Notes: generated by a model from the letters alone, not told the origin. A DNA stretch of 64,000 nt from Candidatus Geothrix skivensis (GCA_016721195.1 JADKIO010000009.1:248001-312000); one strand, 5' to 3'. Positions 32,767 to 41,544 are shown, numbered from the stretch's first letter. A program made the numbers and translations.

Positions 32767-33914
32767 GGGAGGTTCCCAGGATCATAGGGCGCGGCCGGGG
32801 TGCCAGGTTCGGCCACCACGGGCCCAGCGGCCTTCCGACCGGGGACGGCGGGGTCCACGGCCAGGCCCTTGGGGAAGCTCCGGGGCCCGATGGCCACGCC
32901 CGGCAGGGTCCAGGGCAGCTTGGCCCAGGGCTGGTGGGCGGTTCCGGAGTCGATGGGCTGGATGGCCCCCAACCAGGCGGCGTTGAAGCGCACCCCCACC
33001 GAAGCCAGCTGGCCCAGCATCCACCGCAGGGCGCCATCCGCCAGGCCGCTTTCCTGGTTGACGGTGGGGTACCCGCCGCCCACGTCGCCATGGGCCCCCG
33101 GGAAGAGCACCTGGAGCACGCCCTCCCGGGGCTCCCAGAGGGTGGGCGCGAAGTCCTTGCGCTGCTCGTCCAGGGCCACGGCGTGGAAGCCGTGCTGGAC
33201 CTTGGCACTGAGCTTGGTGTCGGCGAACTGGAAGGCATCGAGCCGCTTCCCTCCGCCGGCGTAGATCGGGAGGCCCATGGCGCCCACGGTGTCCCAGACG
33301 CCCACCGCCGTGATCTGGTCCACGGGCACCAGGTCCGAGTCCTTGAGGGAGCCGTGGGACAGGAAGGCCGGCAGGTTCGATGCGATCTCGGCGAGGTGGG
33401 CCAGGCTGAAGGGCTTGGCCGTGGCCTTCTGCCGGTAGCGGAACCAGGCCCCGGCCCCGGCGCGGTAGGCCGTCTCCGGGTCGGCCGTCAGGGCCTGGCT
33501 CAGCAGGCCCTGGCTGGCGATGAGCCCCGCCAGGGCCCGGGCCGTGTAGGCACCCCGGCTGAACCCAGTGATGACGATGCGGTCCCCGGGTTCGTAGTTG
33601 CGCGAAAGGAAGGTGTAGCCCCGCACGATCCGAGAGATGATGCCCGCCCCGAAGGCGCCGCCCATGAGCTTGCGGATGAGGTTGTTGGAATCGCCCACCC
33701 CATGGAGGTACTTGGCGATCTGGAGGGGGGCGCCGCCCTCCTTCAGCACTTTTTCCTGCTCATCGGCCAGGAGCAGGGTGTTCGGGTCCAGTTCGCCGGC
33801 CAGACCCGTGAAGAGCTTGTAGACGTTGGTGGGATCCGCCGAGCGGTCGTGGTTCTCGTCCTGGCCGGGGTCATTCCAGGTGCCGTCCGCACAGAACACG
33901 AGGGTCTTCACCAT
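32763..33914 (-). CDS. DUF2235 (Tle1-like) alpha/beta hydrolase
   Basis: A 383-residue protein beginning MVKTLVFCADGTWND, typical of the DUF2235 family that includes Tle1 phospholipases. The nucleophile elbow is GFSRGAYTARALAG (GxSxG-like), a catalytic-type Asp is in GVWDTVGAMG and a His in FPGAHGDVGGGY. No signal peptide is present. No type VI secretion gene is visible nearby, so a secreted-toxin role is not supported by context; an intracellular or housekeeping hydrolase is equally possible. ATG 33914 follows GAGGAGG. Its stop overlaps that of hexR in a shared CTAG. Confidence 0.8.
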   Translation of the reverse strand: MVKTLVFCADGTWNDPGQDENHDRSADPTNVYKLFTGLAGELDPNTLLLADEQEKVLKEGGAPLQIAKYLHGVGDSNNLIRKLMGGAFGAGIISRIVRGYTFLSRNYEPGDRIVITGFSRGAYTARALAGLIASQGLLSQALTADPETAYRAGAGAWFRYRQKATAKPFSLAHLAEIASNLPAFLSHGSLKDSDLVPVDQITAVGVWDTVGAMGLPIYAGGGKRLDAFQFADTKLSAKVQHGFHAVALDEQRKDFAPTLWEPREGVLQVLFPGAHGDVGGGYPTVNQESGLADGALRWMLGQLASVGVRFNAAWLGAIQPIDSGTAHQPWAKLPWTLPGVAIGPRSFPKGLAVDPAVPGRKAAGPVVAEPGTPAAPYDPGNLP

Positions 33915-34168
33915 GCCCGCCTCCTCGAAGGGACCCCCTGGTGGGGGACCACAGGATCGTCCAGCTGGACGTGCCAACAAGGTATCTCAATCCAAGGGTA
34001 TGTGTAGGGGTGCTTAGGCAAAAAAACGGATTAATCGCGCTCTTGGCGTCTTTGCCGGACCCGCGCGGCGAGTGCCACGGCCCCATCAGGTTCATCACCG
34101 AAATCACCGGCCAGATGCAGTTCAGCTTTTCCAGCCCAACCCAGGCGCGGGCTCCCCGGCATGGGATC

Positions 34169-35170
34169 TCAGGCGTTGATGGGGTTCAGGCCGGCACCGG
34201 GCCTGGGGCCGGCGGGGTCGGCCGGGGCGCCCCACTGGGCCAGTCGCTGGAGCAGCTCCTCCGTGGCCTGGCCGTCCGGCACCTGGTGGGCCACCTCGTC
34301 GCGGATGCGGTCCGTATCGATGGACAGGCGGGGGTGGCAGAGCAACTGGGATTCAGGGAAGGCTGCCAGGAGGGGGTGCAGGATGGCCCCAAGGTTCCGG
34401 CGCAGCCGCGGGTCGGTTTCCTCGGTCCAGGCGATGCCCAGGGCCGCCAGCAGGGAGTAGGCCTGGAAGAGGAACTGCTCCCGCCATTCCTCGGCCGACC
34501 GGGCCAACAGTACATCCGCCAGGGCGATGACCCCCCACTCGCGCACATAGGCCGGCAGGCCCGGCACCCAGTTCAGCAGGCACTCGGGCACATCAGCCCC
34601 GGCCGGGGTGACCATCCGGTGGGCATGGCTGGAGAATACGCTGATGGCCCGGGTCTTGTGCTCCTCGCCGCCCTTCAGGAGGGCCTGGTTGAGGATGGCC
34701 ACCGCGGCCCCGGGGCTCACTTCCTCCTTGGACAGCAGCTCATCCACCAGCTGTAGGGTCAGCTCGTGCTGGCCCAGGTTGGCCAGCATGAACAGGGCGC
34801 CCTCCCGCTGGATGGCCGGGGTGAGCTCGCCCGCGCTGGTGCTGAAGAGCTGCAGGGCCCGGACCCCGGCCTCCAGCTTGAGCCGCTGCTCCGCCTCCCA
34901 CTGCAGGGCCGCGGCCCGCTCGGACTCCATGGCCTGGCGGCTTTCCGTCTGGCGGTCGATGGAGGCCTTGACCACCAGCCCCACGATGGACACCGCCGCC
35001 CCCAGGAAGGCCCCCACCAGGGCCAGGGCCGCCGCCACGATCTTCGAGCTGGGGTCGCTGCCCGTGAACGTGAAGAACCCCAGGTGCCCCATGAAGGCCA
35101 GCAGCCCGGCGAAGAGGACGAGGATGCTGCCCAGCGTCAGGGCCAGGGTGGTGGTCGGGCGATTGGCCAT
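34169..35170 (-). CDS. Membrane-anchored helical protein of unknown function
   Basis: A 333-residue protein with two N-terminal membrane helices (about 8-30 and 42-68) joined by a short loop, then a cytoplasmic, Ala/Leu/Glu-rich helical domain starting with a coiled-coil stretch (DRQTESRQAMESERAAALQWEAEQ in two parts). The rest resembles ARM/HEAT-like alpha repeats. I recognise no family. ATG 35170 has GGAGGATCCC. It is the last gene before the A+T-richer island of small ORFs and shares their orientation. The 254 bases between it and the DUF2235 gene contain no convincing feature. Confidence 0.6.
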   Translation of the reverse strand: MANRPTTTLALTLGSILVLFAGLLAFMGHLGFFTFTGSDPSSKIVAAALALVGAFLGAAVSIVGLVVKASIDRQTESRQAMESERAAALQWEAEQRLKLEAGVRALQLFSTSAGELTPAIQREGALFMLANLGQHELTLQLVDELLSKEEVSPGAAVAILNQALLKGGEEHKTRAISVFSSHAHRMVTPAGADVPECLLNWVPGLPAYVREWGVIALADVLLARSAEEWREQFLFQAYSLLAALGIAWTEETDPRLRRNLGAILHPLLAAFPESQLLCHPRLSIDTDRIRDEVAHQVPDGQATEELLQRLAQWGAPADPAGPRPGAGLNPINA

Positions 35171-35250
35171 GGGATCCTCCGGGAAGCAGGGGGCTAACGG
35201 AAGAGGGTAGGCGGATTGGGGGGCTGTGCTTGGTGCGGGTTAACGAAAGA

Positions 35251-35349
35251 ACCCAACCGGCCCCGCATCCACCGAGGCGCCGAGCTGAGGTAGGGAAGCG
35301 GGAAGGTGAGAGAAGGCGGAAAGCAAGGCAGGCGAGGTCCGAGTTGAGC
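35251..35349 (-). repeat. attC-like element A
   Basis: Read on the minus strand, this 99-bp element begins GCTCAAC (RYYYAAC) and ends GTTGGGT (GTTRRRY). The ends can pair over seven bases, then continue CGG(A)CCTCGC against GCGGGGCCG, with one unpaired T and one unpaired A, the arrangement of integron attC sites. It begins 33 bases after the stop of the 89-residue ORF. About 75% of positions match element B without gaps over its right 80 bases. Confidence 0.4.
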
Positions 35350-35382
35350 TAAGGGTTAGGTCGAAGGGGGGCTGGTTCGTGC

Positions 35383-35652
35383 TCACTGGAAGAAGAAGTA
35401 GGCCTGAGCGCTTGGTGGAGCCTGGTAGGGGTATGGCATTAGGAATAGGTGCTGTTTTGCTTTGCCTAGGGATCTTTCGGAACCATTGAAGACCGGACCT
35501 GAGGCCACGCGGGCCTTCTCTGCGCTGTTCCACCACGGGATTTGTGGAACTTTGAACTGGATACTTTTCGGGGGCGATGGGCGTGCCGCCTGATTTTCAG
35601 GAATGCCTGCACCAGCAAGGCAGGAAAGGAGGCATAGAAGGCTTATGCGCAC
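35383..35652 (-). CDS. Small secreted protein of unknown function
   Basis: An 89-residue protein starting with GTG 35652, preceded by GAGGAG at good spacing. The first 23 residues form a signal peptide; LLSC could be a lipobox. The mature part is Pro-, Ser- and aromatic-rich and ends in AYFFFQ, without a known motif. Base composition is clearly less G+C-rich than the flanking chromosome. An attC-like element follows its stop codon and GTTAGGC precedes its start, as in an integron gene cassette. Confidence 0.5.
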   Translation of the reverse strand: MRISLLCLLSCLAGAGIPENQAARPSPPKSIQFKVPQIPWWNSAEKARVASGPVFNGSERSLGKAKQHLFLMPYPYQAPPSAQAYFFFQ

Positions 35653-35740
35653 TCAGGAACTCCTCAAGAAATCGTGAGGCCTAACGATGTGGTGTGTTTG
35701 AAGGCTAAGGGTACCGGGAGCTTTTCCTGCGTGGGCAAAT

Positions 35741-35839
35741 GATCGCACTGCACCGCCTGCACTGAGGCGCTGAGCGAAGCCGAGGAAGCGAGAAGAAAAG
35801 AAAGAACGGAAGACAATGCAGGCGGGGTCCGGGTTGAGC
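35741..35839 (-). repeat. attC-like element B
   Basis: Gapless relative of element A (shared blocks include GAGGCGC, GGAAGCG, GCAGGCG and GGTCCG). On the minus strand it begins GCTCAAC, seven bases after the stop of the 124-residue membrane protein, and can fold through TGCAGGCGG/CCGCCTGCA. Its far end lacks a GTTRRRY box; the nearest such box (GTTAGGC) is at 35679-35685. Confidence 0.4.
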
Positions 35840-35846
35840 GAGAGGT

Positions 35847-36221
35847 TTAGGTGGCGCCGACCCATAGGGAGATGATGCCAATGAGGATGAACACTGGCCA
35901 AGCAAGATGTTTCGCCCGTGAAGCCGCAAGAGTGACCAGACCGGTAGCCAGAAAGGTGATGCCTATGGTCATGGCAACTACGTTGCGAGAAATCGAACCG
36001 CTCGCTAAATGAACCAGTAGGCCTGCGAAGCCCCACCAGGCGATGGTCGTGATGTGCCAGGCGAAGCGTAGCGTCCGAATTGTGAACTGAGTGCCACCGA
36101 AGAGCTTGGGCAGATCCTCGCGACGGAAGAGCCTGATGAGGATGTAACGCTCTCCCAGGTAGGAATGAGCCACCCCAACCAGGAATAGGAGAAGTGCTGC
36201 GATGTAGAGGGCGATGGACAT
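35847..36221 (-). CDS. Small four-helix membrane protein of unknown function
   Basis: A 124-residue protein with four predicted membrane helices: residues about 3-20 (MSIALYIAALLLFLVGVAHS), 50-70, 75-97 and 103-122. Between helices 1 and 2 is the hydrophilic stretch GERYILIRLFRREDLPKLFGG. No known family was recognised. ATG 36221 is taken because it directly opens helix 1. A GTTGGGT box lies just before the start and attC-like element B just after the stop, so it may be a mobile cassette gene. Confidence 0.6.
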   Translation of the reverse strand: MSIALYIAALLLFLVGVAHSYLGERYILIRLFRREDLPKLFGGTQFTIRTLRFAWHITTIAWWGFAGLLVHLASGSISRNVVAMTIGITFLATGLVTLAASRAKHLAWPVFILIGIISLWVGAT

Positions 36222-36593
36222 GGCCACCCAACGGGCCCGAGAGCAACGTTGAGAGATCGAAGGCATGCGGGGGGCGGGGGCGAGCGGCAAAGGCCGCCAA
36301 AGAGAGTTTCAGATTGTTGCCATTCTCAGCGTTTGCCACCCAGGGAACAAGAAAAGAGAAGAGCAAACGGAGCCAATTACACCGGGAGTCCTAACGAAGA
36401 AATAGACGAACTGCCCCATGCGGGTCGGTTCACCTTTGACGGTTGGATTGAAATACGGCAGGAATGGCCCCCTCCGATGCCCGCAGTGATCCGAAACCTT
36501 GAGCTCAAAAAGCAACCGCGTTCCCGGTTGGTTTGCGCCCAGGCTAGCAGGACCCCGGAGTGGAGGAACCCTCCTTCGCTTCGGGGTGTCGCC
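36222..36593. other. A+T-richer intergenic stretch upstream of the small membrane-protein gene
   Basis: This 372-base stretch has no ORF with convincing coding character. Its left end (ACCCAACGGGCCCGA at 36226-36240) matches 12 of 15 bases of the left end of attC-like element A. Purine-rich text near 36345-36375 resembles the middle of element B. It may hold a third, degenerate attC-like element and the end of a lost cassette. Confidence 0.35.
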
Positions 36594-38201
36594 CTATTTC
36601 GCGACCTTGAAGACCGGCCTCGTCGCCGCGTTCGCTAGAATCTGCCCGAGGTCAAAGGTGAACTGGGCCTGCTGGACCATGCCGCGCAGATCCCAGGCGG
36701 GATCGTACTCGTCGGTGACCTGGTGATAGCGGGGGCCGTAGGCGGCGGCCATGGCCTTCAGGGTGGTGGGGTCGGCGCCCAGGTACTCGCTGCCGCCGCA
36801 CACCGAGAGGGCGGGCACGCCGGCCTGCACGAAGCTGAAGTGATCCGACCGAAAATAGCCCCCGGCGGTATCGGGGCCCGAGGCCGCCACCTTCAGTCCC
36901 GCCGCCTTGGCCACGGTGGCGCCCAGCTCCCCCAGGGTGCTGCGCTCGCCGAAGGGGAGGCCGATGTCGCGGGTGGGGGCCACGAAGTTGAGGCTATCCA
37001 GGTTCAAGTCCGCGGCGGTCTTGGCCAGGGGCCAGAGGGGATCCGCCACGTAGGCCTTGGAGCCCAGGAGGCCCTGCTCCTCGGCGCAAACGAAGAGGAA
37101 CATCTGGCTGCGCTTGGCCGGGGCCTGGATGGCGGCCTGGGCCATGGCCAGCAGGGCGGCGCACCCCGAGGCGTTGTCCACGGCGCCGTTGTAGATGGTG
37201 TCCGGGCCCGTGCCGTGGTTCGGGTGGGCATCCACCCCGGGCGCTGCGCCCCGGCCCAGGTGATCCCAGTGGGCGGAGTAGACCACGAGCTCGTCCTTCA
37301 GCAGGGGGTCCCGGCCGGGCACCACCCCCGCCACGTTGAACTGCTCCACCGTGCGGACGCTGCTGCGCAGCGTGCCCTTCAGGGTCAGGTCCAGGGCCAC
37401 GGGCCGGAAGTCCCGCTGCAGGGCCCGGGCCCGCAGGGCGTCGAGGTCCTGGCCGCCCTGCCGCACCAGGGCCCGGGCCAGGTGTTCGGTCACCCAGCCC
37501 TGCACCGGCGTTCCCGCCGGGCCCTTGGCCAGGGAAAAGCGCTCATTGACCCAGCTGTTCCGCACCACGGACCAGTCGTAGCTGGCGGAGGGCGTGGTGT
37601 GCACCAGGAGCACGCCCGCGGCGCGGTGCCGGGCGGCCATTTCGAATTTCATGGTCCAGCGGCCGTAGGCGCTGAGGTTCGGCCCATCGAAGAGATCCGG
37701 TTCCTCCGCCGTGGGCGCGGGCTCGTTCACCAGCATGAGCAGCACCTTGCCCCGCAGGTCCTCGCCCTTGTAGTCGTCCCAGGCCTGCTCCGGCGCGTCG
37801 ATGCCGAAGCCCACGAAGACCACGCCTGCGTCGAAGGTCTGCTCAGCCTGTGCGACGCCGGAACCGAACACCATATCGGTGCTGAACTTCGGCGTGGCGC
37901 AGGCGCCGCCGCCCATGAAGCTCAGGGTGCTCTGGCCGTCCAGGGTCTTCAGCCCCAGCAGGGCGACGGGCTGCCGGTACGAGGCCCCCTTGGTGGGCTG
38001 CAGTCCCAGGGTCTGCAGCTGGGTCTCCAGGTAGCGCACCGTCAGCTCGGCCCCGCGCTGGCCCGTGCCCCGGCCCTCCAGCAGATCATCCGCCAGGAAG
38101 GCCAGGTGGGCCCGCAGGGGCGCCTCCTGCACCCTGGGTACCGGCGGGGCCGTCTGGGCCAGCAGGTGGGCGGTTGCCAGGACGCCGAGCAGGACGCGCA
38201 T
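36594..38201 (-). CDS. Secreted M28-family zinc aminopeptidase with PA-type insert
   Basis: Exported di-zinc exopeptidase of 535 residues with a signal peptide (MRVLLGVLATAHLLAQ). Metal ligands of the M28 family are visible in order: His in VYSAHWDHLG, Asp in NGAVDNASGCAALL, Glu-Glu in FVCAEEQGLLGS, Asp in LNLDSLNF and His in PRYHQVTDEYDP. Residues about 110-260 fit a protease-associated insert. Acidobacteria carry many such peptidases. ATG 38201 with GGAGCCCCC was preferred to an upstream ATG at 38237 because it opens the signal peptide. Confidence 0.9.
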   Translation of the reverse strand: MRVLLGVLATAHLLAQTAPPVPRVQEAPLRAHLAFLADDLLEGRGTGQRGAELTVRYLETQLQTLGLQPTKGASYRQPVALLGLKTLDGQSTLSFMGGGACATPKFSTDMVFGSGVAQAEQTFDAGVVFVGFGIDAPEQAWDDYKGEDLRGKVLLMLVNEPAPTAEEPDLFDGPNLSAYGRWTMKFEMAARHRAAGVLLVHTTPSASYDWSVVRNSWVNERFSLAKGPAGTPVQGWVTEHLARALVRQGGQDLDALRARALQRDFRPVALDLTLKGTLRSSVRTVEQFNVAGVVPGRDPLLKDELVVYSAHWDHLGRGAAPGVDAHPNHGTGPDTIYNGAVDNASGCAALLAMAQAAIQAPAKRSQMFLFVCAEEQGLLGSKAYVADPLWPLAKTAADLNLDSLNFVAPTRDIGLPFGERSTLGELGATVAKAAGLKVAASGPDTAGGYFRSDHFSFVQAGVPALSVCGGSEYLGADPTTLKAMAAAYGPRYHQVTDEYDPAWDLRGMVQQAQFTFDLGQILANAATRPVFKVAK

Positions 38202-38273
38202 GGGGGCTCCGATGGAAGCCTCCAGCTTACCTCGCAAGACGGGGTTTACAGGGGGTTCCAGTGGCCCCCACCT

Positions 38274-38999
38274 TCAGGAGACGGGGCGCCGTCCCAGCTC
38301 GAACTGCACGGCCCCCAGCAGGGCCACGGGGGCGGTGACGGCCCGGAGGATGCTGCGGCCCAGGCTCACGGGTTGCCACCCGGCCGCCGTGAGGGCGGTG
38401 AACTCCTCGTCGCTGATGCCCCCCTCGGGGCCGCTGGTGAAGGCCAGGGCCTCCCGCCGCAGGGTGGGATTCCGCTGGCCCGTGGCCAGCTCGTAGGCCA
38501 CCCACTTCTGGGGCGCCTCCCAGCTGAGCAATGCCGCGAAGGGCATGGGGGGCCGCAGCTCTGGCAGGCGGCTGCGGTGGCTCTGCTCGGCGGCGGCCTG
38601 GATGAGCCGCCCCCAGCGCTCTAGGCGGGCGGCGGTCTTGGGGCCGTCGAACTCGCTGCGCTGGTAGACCACGGGCTGGATGAGGGTGGCCCCCAGCTCC
38701 ACCAGGGGCGGCAGCCACTCGTCGAAGAGGCTGAGGAGGGCGGGCAGGGGCAGCAGGGCCTGGAGGGCAATGGATGGTTCCCGGTCTTCCTGGAGGGGAG
38801 CCACGAGCCGGGCCAGGGCCCGGCCCCGGTCCAGCTCCGCGAGATCGGCGGTCCAGGCCTGGTCGCCCAGCACCAGCTCCAGGGCGGCGCCGGGCCGCAG
38901 GCGCAGGGCCTTGAGGTGCCGGGCAGCCTCCGGGCCCAGGGGCACCGTGGCGTTCTCGGCGGCGGGCAGGGGGTCCATGAAGAAGCGGGGCAGGCTCAT
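38274..38999 (-). CDS. rsmE: 16S rRNA (uracil-1498-N3)-methyltransferase RsmE
   Basis: SPOUT-class methyltransferase acting on U1498 of 16S rRNA. The 241-residue product starts MSLPRFFMDPLP, has a PUA-like N-terminal domain with HLKALRLRPGAALELVLG, and the knotted SAM-binding C-terminus with PVVYQRSEF, LAFTSGPEGGISDEE and SLGRSILRAVTAPVALL. It is 72 bases upstream of the M28 peptidase gene on the same strand. Confidence 0.94.
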   Translation of the reverse strand: MSLPRFFMDPLPAAENATVPLGPEAARHLKALRLRPGAALELVLGDQAWTADLAELDRGRALARLVAPLQEDREPSIALQALLPLPALLSLFDEWLPPLVELGATLIQPVVYQRSEFDGPKTAARLERWGRLIQAAAEQSHRSRLPELRPPMPFAALLSWEAPQKWVAYELATGQRNPTLRREALAFTSGPEGGISDEEFTALTAAGWQPVSLGRSILRAVTAPVALLGAVQFELGRRPVS

Positions 39000-39191
39000 G
39001 GGGACATGATGGGGGATTCCGGCTCGCTTGCGTGAGGCAGGCTGCATCCGCTCACGGCGCCCCAGTGGCAACTCTCCACGGCGAAACCCTTCAACCTTTC
39101 AGGATGTCTTGGGGTCAACTCAGATACCCATCTGGCATGGGTCGTGACTAGAAATCCCAGGGGCCGATGCCCCCCACCGAAAGGAACCCCC

Positions 39192-39545
39192 ATGAACGCA
39201 GGACGCCTTGCCGCCGCTTTCACCGCCGCCCTCCTTCTGGGCGCCTCCCTCATGGCCCAGACCCCCGCACCCGGCACGCAGACCGTGACCCCCAAGCGCG
39301 AGCAGCACATGGAAAAGCGCGCGGAGCGCCAGCAGAAGCGCGTTGCCCAGGGCGTTGCCAGCGGCTCCCTGACCCCCAAGGAGACCGCCCGCATCGAGCG
39401 CAAGGAGGCCAAGATCGATCGCGATATCGTCAAGGCCGAAGCTGACGGCAAGGTCACGAAGAAGGAAGCGGGCAAGATCCAGAGAGAACAGAACCGGGCG
39501 AGCCGCCAGATCAAGCGCCAGAAGCACGACGCCCAGACCCGGTAG
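39192..39545 (+). CDS. Small secreted basic helical protein
   Basis: A 117-residue product with a signal peptide (MNAGRLAAAFTAALLLGASLMAQ) and a mature part dominated by Lys, Arg, Glu and Gln. Two similar half-repeats can be seen: a stretch ending SLTPKETARIERKEAKI and one reading GKVTKKEAGKIQREQNR. It is predicted to be almost entirely helical, like small periplasmic chaperones such as Spy, but no specific motif supports that. ATG 39192 follows AAGGAACCCCC. A 13-bp hairpin terminates it. Confidence 0.65.
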   Translation: MNAGRLAAAFTAALLLGASLMAQTPAPGTQTVTPKREQHMEKRAERQQKRVAQGVASGSLTPKETARIERKEAKIDRDIVKAEADGKVTKKEAGKIQREQNRASRQIKRQKHDAQTR

Positions 39546-39563
39546 CACCCACGGCATGCATGC

Positions 39564-39593
39564 CCGAAGGGGCCTCTCTGGAGGCCCCTTCGG
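39564..39593 (+). terminator. Strong hairpin after the small basic protein gene
   Basis: Perfect 13-base arms CCGAAGGGGCCTC and GAGGCCCCTTCGG around a TCTG loop, 18 bases after the stop. No T-run follows. Confidence 0.7.
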
Positions 39594-39651
39594 CGTTGGG
39601 CCCTGCGCGGGGCCCTTGCAACCCAGCTAAGCTGATGGGTCTGGAGGAACC

Positions 39652-40596
39652 TTGGTCGATGCCCTGCTCCAAGCCGCGCCCTGGTGGGCCTGGGCTGGAT
39701 TTCACGCTTTCGTATTTCTGATGCTGGCCCTGGATCTGGGCGTCTTCAACCGGCGCGTCCACGCACCCACCGTGCGGGAGGCCGCCACCTGGAGCGCCGT
39801 GTGGATCGGCCTGGCTCTGGTGTTCAATGCCCTGATCTTCCAGGCGGAGGGTCCGCAGAAGGGCCTGGAGTGGCTGACGGGCTATGTGCTGGAGAAGTCC
39901 CTCAGCGTGGACAACCTCTTCGTGTTCGTGCTGGTCTTCCAGAGCTTCCAGGTGGACCTGCGCCACCAGCACCGGGTGCTCTTCTGGGGCGTGCTGGGGG
40001 CGCTCATCATGCGCGCCGCCATGATCCTGGCGGGCACGGCCCTCCTGAACCGCTTCGAGTGGATGATGTACGTCTTCGGGGGCTTCCTCGTCTACACGGG
40101 CCTGAAGATGCTGCTGGTGAAGGAGGTGGAGGCCGATCCCACCCAGAACCCCATGGTGCGGGCCTTCAAGCGGCTTGTCCCCTACGACGAAACCGGCGGC
40201 CACGAGCACTTCTGGGTGGTGCGGGAAGGGAAGCGCTTCGCCACCCCCATGCTGCTGGTGCTCATCACCATCGAGGTGACGGACCTGGTCTTCGCCGTGG
40301 ATTCCATCCCGGCGGTGCTGGCGGTGAGCCGGGACCCCTTCGTGGTCTACACCTCCAACATCTTCGCCATCCTGGGCCTGCGGAGCCTCTACTTCCTGCT
40401 GGCCAAGATGATGGACCGCTTCCACCGCCTGAAGACCGGACTGGCGGTGGTGCTGGCCTTCGTGGGCGTGAAGATGTGCATCGCCGAGTGGGTCCACATC
40501 CCGGTGCAGTACAGCCTGCTGGTCATCGCGGCGGTGCTGGCGGGCAGCGTGGTCGCCAGCCTGGCCTGGCCCTCGGAGCAGGACGGGACTCCGTGA
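39652..40596 (+). CDS. TerC-family integral membrane protein
   Basis: Member of the TerC/Alx family, several of which export manganese. The 314-residue protein has about eight or nine membrane helices, with the conserved acidic motifs EKSLSVDNLFVFVL and TIEVTDLVFAVDSIPA that form the ion path. A TTG start at 39652 follows GGAGGAACC. Its stop overlaps the ATG of ribF as TGATG, so the two are translationally coupled although functionally unrelated. Confidence 0.9.
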   Translation: MVDALLQAAPWWAWAGFHAFVFLMLALDLGVFNRRVHAPTVREAATWSAVWIGLALVFNALIFQAEGPQKGLEWLTGYVLEKSLSVDNLFVFVLVFQSFQVDLRHQHRVLFWGVLGALIMRAAMILAGTALLNRFEWMMYVFGGFLVYTGLKMLLVKEVEADPTQNPMVRAFKRLVPYDETGGHEHFWVVREGKRFATPMLLVLITIEVTDLVFAVDSIPAVLAVSRDPFVVYTSNIFAILGLRSLYFLLAKMMDRFHRLKTGLAVVLAFVGVKMCIAEWVHIPVQYSLLVIAAVLAGSVVASLAWPSEQDGTP

Positions 40597-41531
40597 TGGA
40601 GGTCTGGCACCACACCCTGGAGACGGCCCCTGCCTCCGGCCCCTTCGTGGTGACCCTGGGCACCTTTGATGGCGTCCATGCCGGCCATCGCCAGCTGCTG
40701 CGGGTGGCCTCGGGCCGGGCCAGGGCCCAGGGGCAGCGGGCCGCCGTCGTGACCTTCGATCCCCATCCCGCCCTGGTGGTGGCCCCCCAGCGGAAGCCGA
40801 AGCTGCTCATGACCCTGGACCAGCGGCTGGCGGCCTTCGAGGCCGAGGCCATGGACCTGGCCTGGGTGATCCCCTTCAGCCGGGCCTTCTCCGAGCTGAG
40901 TCCCTGGGACTTCCTGGACCGGATCCTGAAGATCCTGGCGCCGGTGGAGGTGCACGTGGGGCGGGCCTTCTGCTTCGGGCGGGATCGCAGCGGCACCGTG
41001 GAGACCCTGGAGGCCTGGGGCCGGGACCACGGCTGCCAGATCCACACCCTGGCCCTGCGGGCGCCCGATGGGGGCCGCCTGTCCAGCACGCGCATCCGCG
41101 AGGCCCTGGACGCGGGCGATGCGGAGGAGGCCGCGGCCCTCCTGGGCCATCCTTACGCCCTCACGGGCGTGGTGGTGGAGGGGGACCGGCGAGGCCGCCA
41201 CCTGGGCTTCCCCACGGCGAACCTGGCCTGGGAGCAGGAGCAGCTGCCGGCCTCCGGTGTCTACGTGACCGACGCGGTGCTGCCCCACCACGGGGGCACC
41301 CACCTGGGCCTGACCAACGTGGGCGAGAAGCCGACCTTCGAAGGCCAGCGTCTCACGGTGGAAACTCACCTGCCGGGCTTCGAAGAGGATCTCTACGGCG
41401 CCCGCATGGAGGTGCGCTTCCTCCACCGCATCCGGGGCGAGGCGAAGTTCGCCTCCGTGGACGAGCTGCGGACCCAGATCGCCAGGGACGTGGCCGCGGG
41501 ACAGGCCTGGTGGAAGGCGAACAGGGGTTGA
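40596..41531 (+). CDS. ribF: Bifunctional riboflavin kinase / FAD synthetase
   Basis: Converts riboflavin to FMN and FAD. The 311-residue enzyme has an N-terminal FAD synthetase domain with VTLGTFDGVHAGHRQLL and FDPHPALVV, STRIREAL in its C-terminal part, and the riboflavin kinase domain with VVEGDRRGRHLGFPTANL and VGEKPTFEGQRLTVETHL. Length and motif order are normal. Confidence 0.94.
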   Translation: MEVWHHTLETAPASGPFVVTLGTFDGVHAGHRQLLRVASGRARAQGQRAAVVTFDPHPALVVAPQRKPKLLMTLDQRLAAFEAEAMDLAWVIPFSRAFSELSPWDFLDRILKILAPVEVHVGRAFCFGRDRSGTVETLEAWGRDHGCQIHTLALRAPDGGRLSSTRIREALDAGDAEEAAALLGHPYALTGVVVEGDRRGRHLGFPTANLAWEQEQLPASGVYVTDAVLPHHGGTHLGLTNVGEKPTFEGQRLTVETHLPGFEEDLYGARMEVRFLHRIRGEAKFASVDELRTQIARDVAAGQAWWKANRG

Positions 41532-41544
41532 AGCGCCCAGGGAT

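Noticed and set aside
33915..34168. Small ORFs or an RNA gene in the gap between the DUF2235 and two-TM genes
   Set aside because: Slightly A+T-richer but with no convincing start, ribosome-binding site, hairpin set or tRNA-like fold.
36249..36638. Plus-strand 129-codon ORF in the island before the M28 gene
   Set aside because: Low-complexity basic start, no ribosome-binding site, no motif, and it overlaps the M28 gene end.
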